DNA of 64,000 nt, taken from NCBI GenBank assembly GCA_951799425.1, contig OX637404.1, positions 17,508,045 through 17,572,044 of the forward strand, written 5' to 3'. The notes beneath the pieces were generated by a model that was not told where the DNA came from, did not search any database, and worked only from the letters and a program-made list of their open reading frames with translations. Position numbers and translations under genes: made by a program. Shown one piece after another: positions 54,584 to 64,000 of the stretch. Each line of letters starts with the position of its first letter. The first letter of the stretch is position 1. This DNA is from Ilex aquifolium (lineage: Eukaryota; Streptophyta; Magnoliopsida; Aquifoliales; Aquifoliaceae).

Positions 54584-56590
54584 TAACAAGTAAAGAAACA
54601 TGATATAACAAGAGATATCATGTCAAAGCATCTAGCAAGAATATACATAATAGAATAAAGAAGGGCAAACACTCAAAATGAAATATCCAAATCAAAGCAC
54701 AAGACTACGAGTGTGTCACGAAACATGGTAAAAATCAAAACAAATAAAAAATGAGTATTTAATCATAGACAATGAACAAATAGAAAAACTTCCAAGTTCC
54801 CATAAAGTCCTAGATCAGCTCCAGCAGTTGCATCATCTCCACCGTTAACATAACAGGGAATCTCAAGCCATCATTTTTAGCCTTTGTCTAAACCTTGTAG
54901 CAAAATAGGTAATGGATAAGGTTAGCTAGACTCATGTTATAAGGAAGTGGAACCAAAAACTCGAGTTTAAGTCATGCTGCCTGACTGTAGGGAAGACCGC
55001 TTGAGCGGTCCTTGTAGGTTTTCTGTCCAATTGATAGAACAACCACCTGCCACGTACGGACTTCTACGATTCTTCCTTAACACTTCCAAACAACTCCTTG
55101 AGCCTCCAAATCATACATGAATGAATGTTTTAAATGTAACTAAATGCACATGCATGGATGAAATTAGAATCTAAAAATGAAATGTAATTTTTAAATTAAC
55201 TCTAAATGAACATTCATTAATTATGAAAATCACAAATGTTTAAATCATAACAGCTCCATTCTCATTTCATCATCTTTACACATTACTCTAAGTCATATTA
55301 AAGAATTTAGAATTCAATTTTCATGCATTGTAGAGCAATTTCATTTAATTTAGACTATTTAGTTCAATTTCAGTTACATGTGTTTAAATTTTATTCATCT
55401 TTGATCAATTTATGTGTAACATGTGTGAAACTAAACTCCGACACTATAAGAGATTTGTCTAGATCAAATCATTAATAAAATTTTACATAAATTTCTAATG
55501 CATAGTCTACGTGAATAAATAACTGGCTAGTGAGTGTCCTATTCAATTCTTCTTTTTGGGTGCTCCCCCTATTTGTACATCACTTATACTCTTAATGACC
55601 TCAATTAGCACGACTGTGAATTCTATACTTTATAAATTATGCTTCTAAACATGTGTAGTTTAGCTTTTTGAGCTTTACATGTGAGCAGTGACATTAAATA
55701 TATAGTACTCTTAACAATTCAAATGCTATTGACACTAGCTATTCTTATTCTGCCTTACCTTTTTTGATTTGGCCTCATTGGGCTTTGTTCTTACCGTTAG
55801 TTCTTTGTCATCTCTTATGGGATTGGGGCTTTACTAACATTTAGCTATGTAGTTACCTATCACCAACACTTAGAGTCATGTAAGATCATTAATCATTCAA
55901 ATTAACAAGACTCTTTAAGTATGAAGGTGAATGGTTGGACGTGCATTTGGTTTTATGAATTGTCACAAAGGGTAATACCATTCAAGTAAGTTAGGGTGAT
56001 AGAGACTTGGTTTAAAGATCAAGCGTTAAGACTTATAACCACTAAGTTCTCTATCTCCTAATACGATTCATAGTAATGCACACCAATTTGGATTTTAACG
56101 ATGGAAAAGCTACAATCCAAATCAAAATGCGATTACCATGATTAACAACAACAAAAAAAATAAATAGTTTTTTTTTTTGTTGGTTTTTCCTTTTTCAAAT
56201 ATTTTTGTATTTTTTAAATATAACATAAAAACCAGAAAAATATGCATAACAATGCAATAACAAATGGAAAATAAAGCAACTGCAAATAATTCCTAAAAGG
56301 ATGCCCAACTATACATCAAAACTCTTTTTGGATTTTCAATATCTATTTTTTTTAATGTTTTTCATCATAAGAAAAAAAAAGTAAATAAAAAAAAAGAAAA
56401 TATTTACAATGCATGAACCTAAGATGTATGATGCAATGTAGGACTATGCACCTAGGTCCATACTCTCACCTCACATACTTTTTAGGTGACTCAACCTTAT
56501 TGGTAGCCCTCAAACTTCCAATTTGGTTGAGGTGGTGAGCCTCTCATGGTCCTCACTCTGTACCCAAAGTTGTTTTTCCTTCCAAACTCT
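54584..56590 (-). other. Non-coding spacer of the copia element
   Basis: AT-rich, no gene. Near 55000 the words GACCGCTTGAGCGGTC recall the LTR sequences at 47650 and 61330 (GACCGCTTGAG). Poly-A and poly-T runs lie at 56150-56400. Confidence 0.45.
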
Positions 56591-56594
56591 TGAA

Positions 56595-56921
56595 TTAACA
56601 TGGAGAATGGGTGGAGGACTCACTCTCCTCTTCGGAAGTTTCGAAATCAATTTTGACCTTTGGAGTAGGAGTCTTATTCAACCTAATTAGTGAGCCTTTA
56701 GGTGATGATGAATTCCTAGGCTTTGACTCACTAGATCTACCTATAAGCTTTGTAAGATGTATGACTTGGTCTTTCAAGGCCTTGGATTGGTTAGTTAGGT
56801 GAGTGTGTTTCTTATTCATGACTTCCCTAAGTACATGCATTGTGTAATATAGTGACCTGTTCTTCACATGTGAAATGCTTGCCCTCAGAAGTGGGTGTAT
56901 TTTCACGAAGCTCCCAGGCAT
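56595..56921 (-). CDS. Unidentified ORF in the copia element (fossil part)
   Basis: An open frame of 108 residues with a charged, probably helical middle (MHVLREVMNKKHTHL, KALKDQVIHLTKLIG) and a Ser/Glu-rich end (SEEESESS). It lies on the element's sense strand. It could be a remnant of the extra ORF that SIRE-type elements carry downstream of pol, or of gag, but I have no firm match. Confidence 0.3.
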   Translation of the reverse strand: MPGSFVKIHPLLRASISHVKNRSLYYTMHVLREVMNKKHTHLTNQSKALKDQVIHLTKLIGRSSESKPRNSSSPKGSLIRLNKTPTPKVKIDFETSEEESESSTHSPC

Positions 56922-56935
56922 AAGAGAAATTATCG

Positions 56936-58271
56936 TGTAGTAACTTAAAATGAAATTCCAAGGTTGTCTCCTCAGAGAAATTTTTGGTAAACCAAGGTGA
57001 TTGAAGAAAGTAAAAATAAAGAGTTCTTTGAAATTAAGAATTTTAGTAACAAACTAAGCTAAAGGTAAATTCAATAAGAGAAAGAACCAAATAATATTTG
57101 GATTTCATCCCACCTATAAACATAAATTTATACTCCAATTCTATAACTCATCCAAGTTCGTAATTAAACTCCCTCAAACAGATGATATTCAATAAAAACC
57201 TTAATTAGTAAAAGTAGTGACTTTGGTGAAAAATAAATTGATGGAATAATTTGTATCCAATCAATTGTAGGGATTCCAATAATTATCCCTGTCAAAACCA
57301 ATTGTCTACGAATAATAAAGGATGTTTACAAATCGATTAGGTCATCAAAAAATAACTTACTCAATTATTAAATCACATTCATCGTAAAAACTCTGGTTTA
57401 GAGTTTAAACCCTAGTTCATAGGTTAGGAATCCCTCCTCTGATTATCCAGAAAGGAAACTAATCACTCATGACGTTGAAAATAAAGCAAAGCATTGAAAA
57501 AGACATAATTTAATTCAAGAAATAAAGATTGAACTGTAAAGTAAATATGAACTTGAATATAAAAGCACCTTGTATTGACGAACTGAAATAAAGTTGATCA
57601 CAGTTAATAAACTGAATTGAATTGACTTGAAATTGAAGAACAATAATCTTAAACTAAAGACAAAGTAGTAAAACTAAGGTATGGTTCCTAGAGAAACTAA
57701 GAAAAGAATTTCAGAGAAGAAAACAAAGAAAACGATTCCGAAAAGCTTCAAAGGTGTGTTTCTTCCCCAAAAGGTCTTCCATTTATAGTGTAAGGGAAGT
57801 CTTCAGATTTGATCAATCTCTTTGATGATTATCTTTCCCGAAAATATTTCTTCTTTCTATTAGTGGAAAATCTCCAAAGATACGGCAAAATCAGACTTTA
57901 ATTAGAGTTTCCCGTCAAAATCTGGCTTGACCTACCGGTAGAATATTGGTAACTACCTGTAGAACCTTGATCTGTCAAATCCCCGTAGCCTCTTTTATCG
58001 GTAGAACACAAGTCCACCTACCGGTAGAACATTATTCTGTCTACTCCAGAGAGCTCTGCTACTAGTAGAACCAATTCTTACTTACCGGTAGAACACGTTA
58101 CTGTTCATTCCAGAGAGTCTTTCTATCGGTAGCACATAATTTCTACTACCGATAGTTTACACACTATCTTCTTTCCTATTGATAGAACCTATTTCTATCG
58201 ATAGATTCTTCATTCTAGCACCCTCGTTCTGGTAGGTTTACTACTGGTAATACAAGAAAAAGTACTCAACA
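56936..58271 (-). mobile_element. LTR-like insertion with TACCGGTAGAAC repeats
   Basis: On the minus strand it would start TGTTGAGTACTTTTTCTTG at 58271 and end near GTTACTACACGATAA at about 56936. The AGGAGACAACCTTGG-type 3' part is common in plant Ty3 LTRs, and CTATAAATGG lies near 57785 on the minus strand. No target duplication was found, so the edges are provisional. Fossil. Confidence 0.4.
57925..58205. repeat. Cluster of TACCGGTAGAAC palindromic motifs
   Basis: TACCGGTAGAA or one-step variants occur about nine times in 280 bp at irregular spacing (20-50 bp). The core TACCGGTA is its own reverse complement. Confidence 0.75.
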
Positions 58272-58384
58272 TGAAATAATCAAATTGTTTGGTATATGGT
58301 TTCTTATTAACTTCTTTTATGTTCCTACCTTTACTACCAATTTTAGTCTTTAGACTCTTGTTTACTTGTGGGGGTTGAGGGTTG

Positions 58385-58678
58385 TGATGGGGATCGTGTA
58401 CGAATTTGATAGATATTATAGATTAGTTATAACATTTTTGTAGATACTTTTAATATTTATCTATTAAGTAATTTCTTTTAACTTTTGAGGGTTTATTTTA
58501 TCATTTTTATTTGTTTTAGGATTTTGATTTCCCTATATAAAGGATGCATGTAAGGGTTTTAGGGAGACTTTGATTATTATTGAATACTAATATTGCTTCT
58601 TTCTCAAATTCTTTCTCTTTTCTCATCCCTTTCTTCTTCTCTGCTCATTCCTAATTCTTGCCTTCCTAATCTACATCA
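58385..58678 (+). mobile_element. Small solo LTR, copia type, 294 bp
   Basis: TGATGGGGATCG to ATCTACATCA, flanked by GGTTG (58380-58384) and GATTG (58679-58683), 4 of 5. A TATA box, CCTATATAAAGGATGC, lies at about 58535. It fits a short copia or TRIM-type LTR. Fossil. Confidence 0.45.
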
Positions 58679-58683
58679 GATTG

Positions 58684-60252
58684 TCATTACTTTTAACAAA
58701 CACAGTAGTGGAAGGAGTGGTGGTTGGTGTGCTCATGATTTTATCCTAATCCGCGTTTGTCACCAACACTTTTTCCTATTGGCAATACTTTATTTAGCTT
58801 TTCTAATCCTTAGAAAAATCTCGTAGAGAGTTTTTGTGATTCTTAAAGGCCTCTATCAAGTTTTATCAATTTAAATTCTAGACTCTTCTTTGACTTGATT
58901 AGCCCATGACACTCTATTTCCAAGCAGCTTATCTTGTCATTCAAGTACTCTCCTCTTCAAGCTCACAAATATGAGCTTTAAACTTCACAAAGTTGACGTG
59001 GAGTGTTTTCTTCTCTAGTATTGAGCCTCACACTCAAACTAAGCACTCACTTGTTTTGTTTGAGGAGTTGTTCATATAATTGATCGTATGCATTATAAAT
59101 GTGCTTAATGCTCTCCATGTCATCACCACTTGACTAGACCTCAACTTCCAAGTCATCTACCTCCATGGCGGGACTTGATTTCTCTACTTTCTCAACTTCA
59201 CCACTTGAAGGTTCTCTTGGGAGTTTGTTGGGTTGTTCCCCGAGGGGGGGGGGGGGGGGAGTGTGAGCCAACAAAAAATGTCCTCACTTGATGTGGACTC
59301 GAACTCACTATCACTCCACTTAGCCTTCATGGCTTTCATCCTCTCGTTAGGTAAATCTTTCTTATTTCGATTAGGGCATTTTGAAGTCACGTGTCCAAAC
59401 CTCTTGACAATCGTAGCATTGAATTCATGATCCTTTCTTTTCAATCCCTTGCTGAATCTTCTTTCCCCTTTTCTTTTCTCTTCTTTCCTTCGGAAATTTA
59501 GGTCTACTTAACTTGCCTTGTGATCAGAAATATCGACATACTTTCTCAAACAAGGTGATTCAGAGTTATCTCCCTCTTCTCGTATTGAGCTCAAGCCTAT
59601 GCTCCTTGATTTCTTGGGCGTTTGGAGATTTATCTCAAAAGTTAGGATAGACCTAACAAGATTTCCTATCGACACTATCTCCAAATTGCCCCAATTTCTA
59701 AGATTGTCACCTTCGCTGAAATCTATTCGATAGAGATCTCAAGATTTTTCATTTGACCATGAAGTTATCATACTAGGTACCCAAAACAAAGGATGAATAT
59801 ACAATGTCACATAATTACATAACAATCGCTAAATGTTTCATCCTCAAAGTTTCGAATTGAGAGGTTTACCTTTGGACGAGAAATCTTTACTGAAGGTGTT
59901 CCTTTGTGAAAAATTTCTAAAATGTCCCATGCCTCTTTGGAACTCACAATTGGAGATCCTCTAGAACTCGTTTGGTATCACGACATTGAATATTGCATTC
60001 AAGCCTTTCAAGTTCACTTATTTTGACTCAAACTCGATTTTAGACCAAGTCTTTGGGGGTTTTAGTTCGGTGGCCGGAGCACTACCTTCGACGATGGTAC
60101 TGACGGTGGGAAGGCTCCGACCCTCGAGCACATACAACCACACTCTCATCAATCGACTTAAGAAATACCCTCATTTCAGCCTTCCAATATGCATAATTAG
60201 ACCCATCAAGGAGTGGTTGTCTTGCAACCGAAACTCCTTTTTGAGAACCCAT
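58684..60252 (-). CDS. Gag remains of the copia element (fossil)
   Basis: The start reads MGSQKGVSVARQPLLDGS, then NYAYWKAEMRVFLKSI, the beginning of SIRE/Maximus gag (relatives: PPLLDGSNYGYWKARM.AF). Further on are NCEFQRGMGHF-type sequence, a knuckle region (FGHVTSKCPN at about 59390) and MKAKWSDSEFES. AYDQLYEQLLKQNK near 59080 is the gag C-terminus. It is broken many times. A run of 16 G lies at 59244-59259. Confidence 0.7.
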
Positions 60253-60365
60253 CAGTGACTAACCGATGGTCACAACAAATCTCAATCAATAAAAAATTAG
60301 GTCAAATTGGCAAATATGCAATGAATGCCTACAATGTGCCTACGTGGAATCCTCAGAACATCCAT

Positions 60366-60377
60366 TCTCTGATACCA
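60366..60377 (-). other. Primer-binding site of the copia element, tRNA-Met type
   Basis: TGGTATCAGAGA on the minus strand, two bases inside the 5' LTR edge at 60380. It matches the initiator tRNA-Met primer used by copia elements. Confidence 0.75.
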
Positions 60378-60379
60378 AT

Positions 60380-61739
60380 TGAGGAGATACGCAGTGAATC
60401 TTTTCTCACGATTATACACGTGGAATCATTCAACACAACCTAGAGGTTAATTCAATTTTAAGGTTGAACAAACACCAATTTTAAACCTAACTCACCACAA
60501 TTACCAAATTCATTGATTGATTGGTCAATTGGCCCTTTGAACCCTTTTTTAACAACCCATGAAACTCGTCATGTGAATGGATGCAAGAAATATCAATTGA
60601 TTAACCCACACTCCAATTCACCACAACAAGAATTCCACCAAAACCAATTGTTCACAAAACCCTTTTCAATGAATTGAAAGATAAACAATTATTCATTCAA
60701 ACACATGGTGCACGTGTGTGTAATTGTAAGTGTATATGCAAAAATTAAAATAATAATGAACACAAGTAATTTGTTGACGCCGAACTCAAATGGGAAAACT
60801 TCGGAATCACTCAGGGTTCATCCAACCCAATCTGCTTACTCAAAGTTGATTTACAAGCACTCGAATTTTATACTTCAACTAATATCATGGTTAGATACTC
60901 ATTTTAGTTACAAATCTCTCATTCGGAGTCTCACAAAGTTATGAGTAGCTTCATTTGAACGCCTTCACCACAATGGATTGTTTAGGCTCGAGCAATCTTC
61001 TCTGCCAAGATTCTTAGAATGCACACTTATCCATAGTGAGTTTTGATTAACTCCAAGCTAGATATTTTTCTCTGAGGTTGAATAGAAGAATCAAGATGGA
61101 TGACCATTGGTCTTAGGGATCTATAGTGTTTCTTGAAGCTTTCTAGAAAGTTTTTGGCATTTTCTAGCTCATAGAAGTTTACCCTAGGTGAAAACTATAG
61201 TCCCCTCTATATTCCTCGAAAATAGAGTTTAATTAGAGCACAAGAAAACTCAGATTTGCGACCGAAAACTTGAGCCATGGGAGGGCGGTGGTCTCTAGAG
61301 TAAAAATAAGTCAACCTAGACCTACAGGTGGTAGACCGCTTGAGTTGTCTCCCCTGGTTTTCCAGAGTAGTCTCCCTAAGTTATCAGAGACCTTTCTAGC
61401 CGAAGGCGAGCAAGCTGTGGGCGATTCTTATAGGTTTTTAAGCTTGAAACCCAACAAACACTGGACTTATTGAGCATTCAAGAGTGTTGCTCAAATAGGA
61501 TTCAATACATGACTCATTTTATGTTTTCAAAACTCGTTTCAGGTTTAGAAAAACTTTTTCTTGAAAAACCTAAGAGTGATTCATGGATTTTCTTGAGAAC
61601 TCTTGATATTTTATTGTTTGAACTCCAACCTGCCTTAGAGCTTACAAATTTTGATCTTTGAAGCATCATGACTGTAGAATTATGTTAAGTTTTATTTCAA
61701 GACATCATGAATTGGTAAACTAGAAACAATTTTCTAACA
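60380..61739 (-). repeat. 5' LTR of the SIRE/Maximus-type element
   Basis: 1360 bp, TGAGGAGATACGC to TTTTCTAACA (plus-strand reading), followed by ACTAC (61740-61744). Its right 600 bp resembles the interrupted left LTR at 47478-49673, with shared words GGTGAAAACTATAG, AGACCGCTTGAG and TTTCAAAACTCGTTT. Confidence 0.65.
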
Positions 61740-62710
61740 ACTACCATCGCTTTGTTGAGGGAATCTCTATCATAGCAACCTAGTTAACTCGGTTGACTAA
61801 GAACCATGTAAAATTTAAATGAACTGAAGAGTGTGAAAAGAGCTTTCAAGAGCTCAAGATTTGATTGACTATGACTCATATTCTTACCCTTCCATTTGGT
61901 TTTGGTGGATTAGTGATGTATGGTGATGCTTCTCGACGAGGTTTGGGTGTATTCTGATGCAGCATGGCATGGTGATTGCTTATCCCTATAAATAGTTAAA
62001 GAAGCATGAGTTGAATTGCTCAACTCACATATTAGAGTTGGCAGCAGTGATATTTGCCCTTAAGATTTGGAGATATTTGTATGGAGAGACTTGTCAGATT
62101 TTCACATATCACAAGAGTTTATAGTATTTGCTTACTTCGGAGCTAAATTTGAGGTAGAGGAGATAAATAGAGTTGCTAAAGGATTATGATTGTAGTTTAA
62201 ACTACCGTTCAGGCAAGGTTAATGTAATGACTGATGCACTTAGGAGGAAGTCCTCTAGTAGCTTAGGGTGGCAACCTTACAAATTTTTCTCTTGGAGATG
62301 ATGTTATGCTGATGTATGGCAGTAGGTTATGTATCCCTGATATTGAGAATCTCGGGAAGGAAATCAAGGAGGAAGCTCATTGCTCGCCCTATGCTATACA
62401 CCTCGACAGAGTGATTGTGTCAAATAGAGATCCATGGTTTACTTCTCGTTTTTGGTAGTTTACAGAGTGCTTTGGATACTAGACTAAAATTCAGTACTTC
62501 TTTTCATCCTCACAGAATTGGATTGTTGGAGCGAACCATTCAAACATTAGAGGATATACTAAGGGGAAGGGCTTGTGTGGTGGAGTTTACCGGTAGTTGG
62601 GATAATTACTTTCTTTTGATGGAATTTGCTTATAGTAATAGTTATCGTACGAGCATTGACATTCCTCCATTTAAGGCATTGTATATAAGTGCTAATTTAT
62701 TTTAAATAAG
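61740..62710 (+). mobile_element. Ty3 RNase H and integrase remains
   Basis: RNase H of a chromodomain-type Ty3 element: LTRLTK, then KFKWTEECEKSFQELK-like, GGLVMYGDASRRGLG and [18 protein letters not shown]. An integrase-core part follows at 62420-62700: GLLERTIQTLEDILRG, VEFTGSWDNYFLLM, EFAYSNSYRTSID. The stretch between the two is shortened. Broken in several places; fossil. The copia element above was inserted at its left edge. Confidence 0.75.
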
Positions 62711-63464
62711 TGATGATGCATTTGTGTTCAATGGAGTGTATATTTGATAAAAATGAAGTGTTCGACATTATTTGAATAGACTTCCACCTCACATTAACCT
62801 TTATTTTTGTTTTTTAAGTTTGTATTATCCAATATAGATGGGTATATAGACAATAAATATGTGCAATTAATCACTTATTAAGCTTATTTATGTAGATATG
62901 GAGATTTTAAATTATGTTTCCACATGTTTCCAGATTTTTTTCTCGTTTCTACAGTGTTTCTGAAATGTTTTCGTTTTCGAGCTGACCGAAATGATACACC
63001 GAAACATATTATTGATCCTTGAATGTGGCTCTTCTTTTGGCTTCCATTGCTTATTCAGTCAAAAATAATCCCATTGACGTTACAAAATGAGTAACATAGA
63101 CTAATAGAAGGGCAACATTGCAACACTCTTAATATATTGAGGGTGCAATGTGGGAAACCTAATATTTGAAGGTGTAAAGTGAGAATTCTTAAATCTTTCT
63201 GGGTTCAAAGTGCAATTCGTTTATCCAATTTTTCACAAAATCAACCAACTACCCATTGTCTTGCACGATTCTATTTTAGCAGGAAAATCAATGAATGTGT
63301 ATACTATTGAGCTAAATCGACAAAATCCAGCCATAATTAAGTACAAATATACTGTTGGTTTAAGGAGATTGTTGTCTTACACCAAACGACTTTAGATGTG
63401 TTGGGGAGTCCTTTTGTGGGGAGTTAGACATAGGGATTGAGTTTTCTTACCATCTTTTGGTTGG
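62711..63464. other. Gene-free stretch with the end of a MITE
   Basis: TTTCGTTTTCGAG...CCGAAACATATTATTGATCCTT, ending near 63018, matches the right arm of the element at 49983-50460. Its left end was not located. From 63019 to 63464 I see no feature. Confidence 0.4.
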
Positions 63465-64000
63465 TCGGGGGGAGTGATGATTATTAGGGAATCAGGGATG
63501 ATAGAGTCTTGGAAGGTATTGAAGTGCTATTGGGTATTTTTACCATGTCGGTAAATTTTAGAAACACTGATAGGAGAGAATGGTGGTTGACCTGGGTGTA
63601 TGGTCCGAACCATCCTTGGAGGAGGGGGACCTTTTTGGAGGAGCGTTACAATCTGTATGGTCTATGTAATAATAGATGGATTTCTTGGGGAGGATTTTAA
63701 TGTGGTGAGGTCAGTTCTTGGAAAGATTAAAGGCACAAGGTTGTACCACTAGCATGAGAAGTTTTGATAGGTTTATTAGAGAATACACTTTACTAGATCC
63801 TTCATTATTGAATGTTAATTTTACTAGGTTTAGTTTTTAGGAGAATTTGAGGCGTAGTACGTTGGACATATTTCTTTTCTCCTTGGGATGGGAGTTCTTT
63901 TCTTCAGTGAGGCAAGAGGTTCTAATAAGAGCGTCTTTGATCAGTGGCCTATGTCTTTTGAATTTGATACATCTACTTCCAAATGGTAACCAATGCCTCT
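63465..64000 (+). pseudogene. L1-type LINE endonuclease remnant, cut by the window edge
   Basis: Reads GIEVLLGIFTMSVNFRNT, WWLTWVYGPNHPWRRGTF and WISWGGF, then after a stop and shifts SFDRFIREYTLLDPSLLN-like, LEWEFF-like and FDQWPMSFE words. The order (VYGPN, W...GDFN, FDxFI...L.DP, DHWP) is that of the APE endonuclease domain at the start of plant LINE ORF2. Several stops and frame changes show it is dead. The reverse transcriptase would lie beyond the window. Confidence 0.65.

Larger units (their letters stand above)
47478..61739 (-). mobile_element. SIRE/Maximus-type copia element, old and heavily interrupted
   Basis: Left LTR remains are at 47478-48043 plus 49557-49673; the complete right LTR is at 60380-61739 (1360 bp, TGAGGAG to CTAACA). 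In minus-strand order come 5' LTR, tRNA-Met primer site, gag remains (60252 to about 58900), a long non-coding part, a polypurine tract (AAAAGGAGAAAT next to 49673) and the 3' LTR. No reverse transcriptase or integrase was recognised, so the inside is strongly reduced. Guests are two hAT elements, a MITE, Helitron-3, an LTR at 57-58 kb and a small solo LTR. The right side abuts ACTAC within Ty3 integrase-region sequence; the left LTR is truncated. Fossil. Confidence 0.6.

Overview
This window is plant nuclear DNA, most likely from a eudicot with a repeat-rich genome. The evidence is AT-rich spacers, GT-AG introns, mobile-element families known only from plants (Tat-type Ty3, SIRE/Maximus-type copia, FAR1-type MULE, plant Helitrons), and gene fragments of plant organelle proteins (a MORF RNA-editing factor and the plastid DEG2 protease). 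I could not settle the species. I found no intact ordinary host gene, no RNA gene and no CRISPR array. Almost everything is mobile elements inserted into one another.

Left part (1-26 kb). Two related non-autonomous Helitrons lie on the minus strand (742-4412 and 7581-9299). Several hAT-like elements have 8-bp target-site duplications (TSDs), and there is one TTA-flanked MITE. A complete-looking Ty3 retrotransposon of the Tat lineage lies on the minus strand at 9394-22500, with 614/616-bp LTRs and a CCCTT TSD. It carries an antisense, intron-containing accessory gene and a 2121-bp internal tandem duplication. The hAT, the second Helitron and the Tat element all seem to sit inside one older LTR (about 5760-23856).

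Middle part (26.6-45 kb). One ancient MuDR-type transposase gene on the minus strand has been cut into four pieces (44600-44324, 39554-39344, 34785-34388, 27290-26690). The first cut is a copia-like LTR that itself contains a 5.8-kb FAR1-type MULE; this MULE has ~160-bp inverted ends, a 10-bp TSD and a GRF-zinc-finger membrane ORF as passenger. The second is a 4.5-kb PIF-like element that holds a Ty3 solo LTR. The third is a row of three PIF/Harbinger-like elements separated by single TTA triplets; one of them carries an exon of a Nudix hydrolase gene. A MORF exon follows at 44606.

Right part (47-64 kb). An old SIRE/Maximus-type copia element on the minus strand (47478-61739) is filled with later insertions. 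The main one is a 3.8-kb Helitron (50778-54583) that has captured exons of a GT31 beta-1,3-galactosyltransferase and of DEG2. Beyond it lie Ty3 RNase H/integrase remnants and an L1-type LINE endonuclease remnant that runs off the window.

The most interesting signals are gene-fragment capture by three kinds of DNA element (Helitron, PIF-like, possibly MULE), the dismembered MULE, which gives an insertion order, and the antisense gene of the Tat element. All calls are by eye; sequence identities are rough counts.
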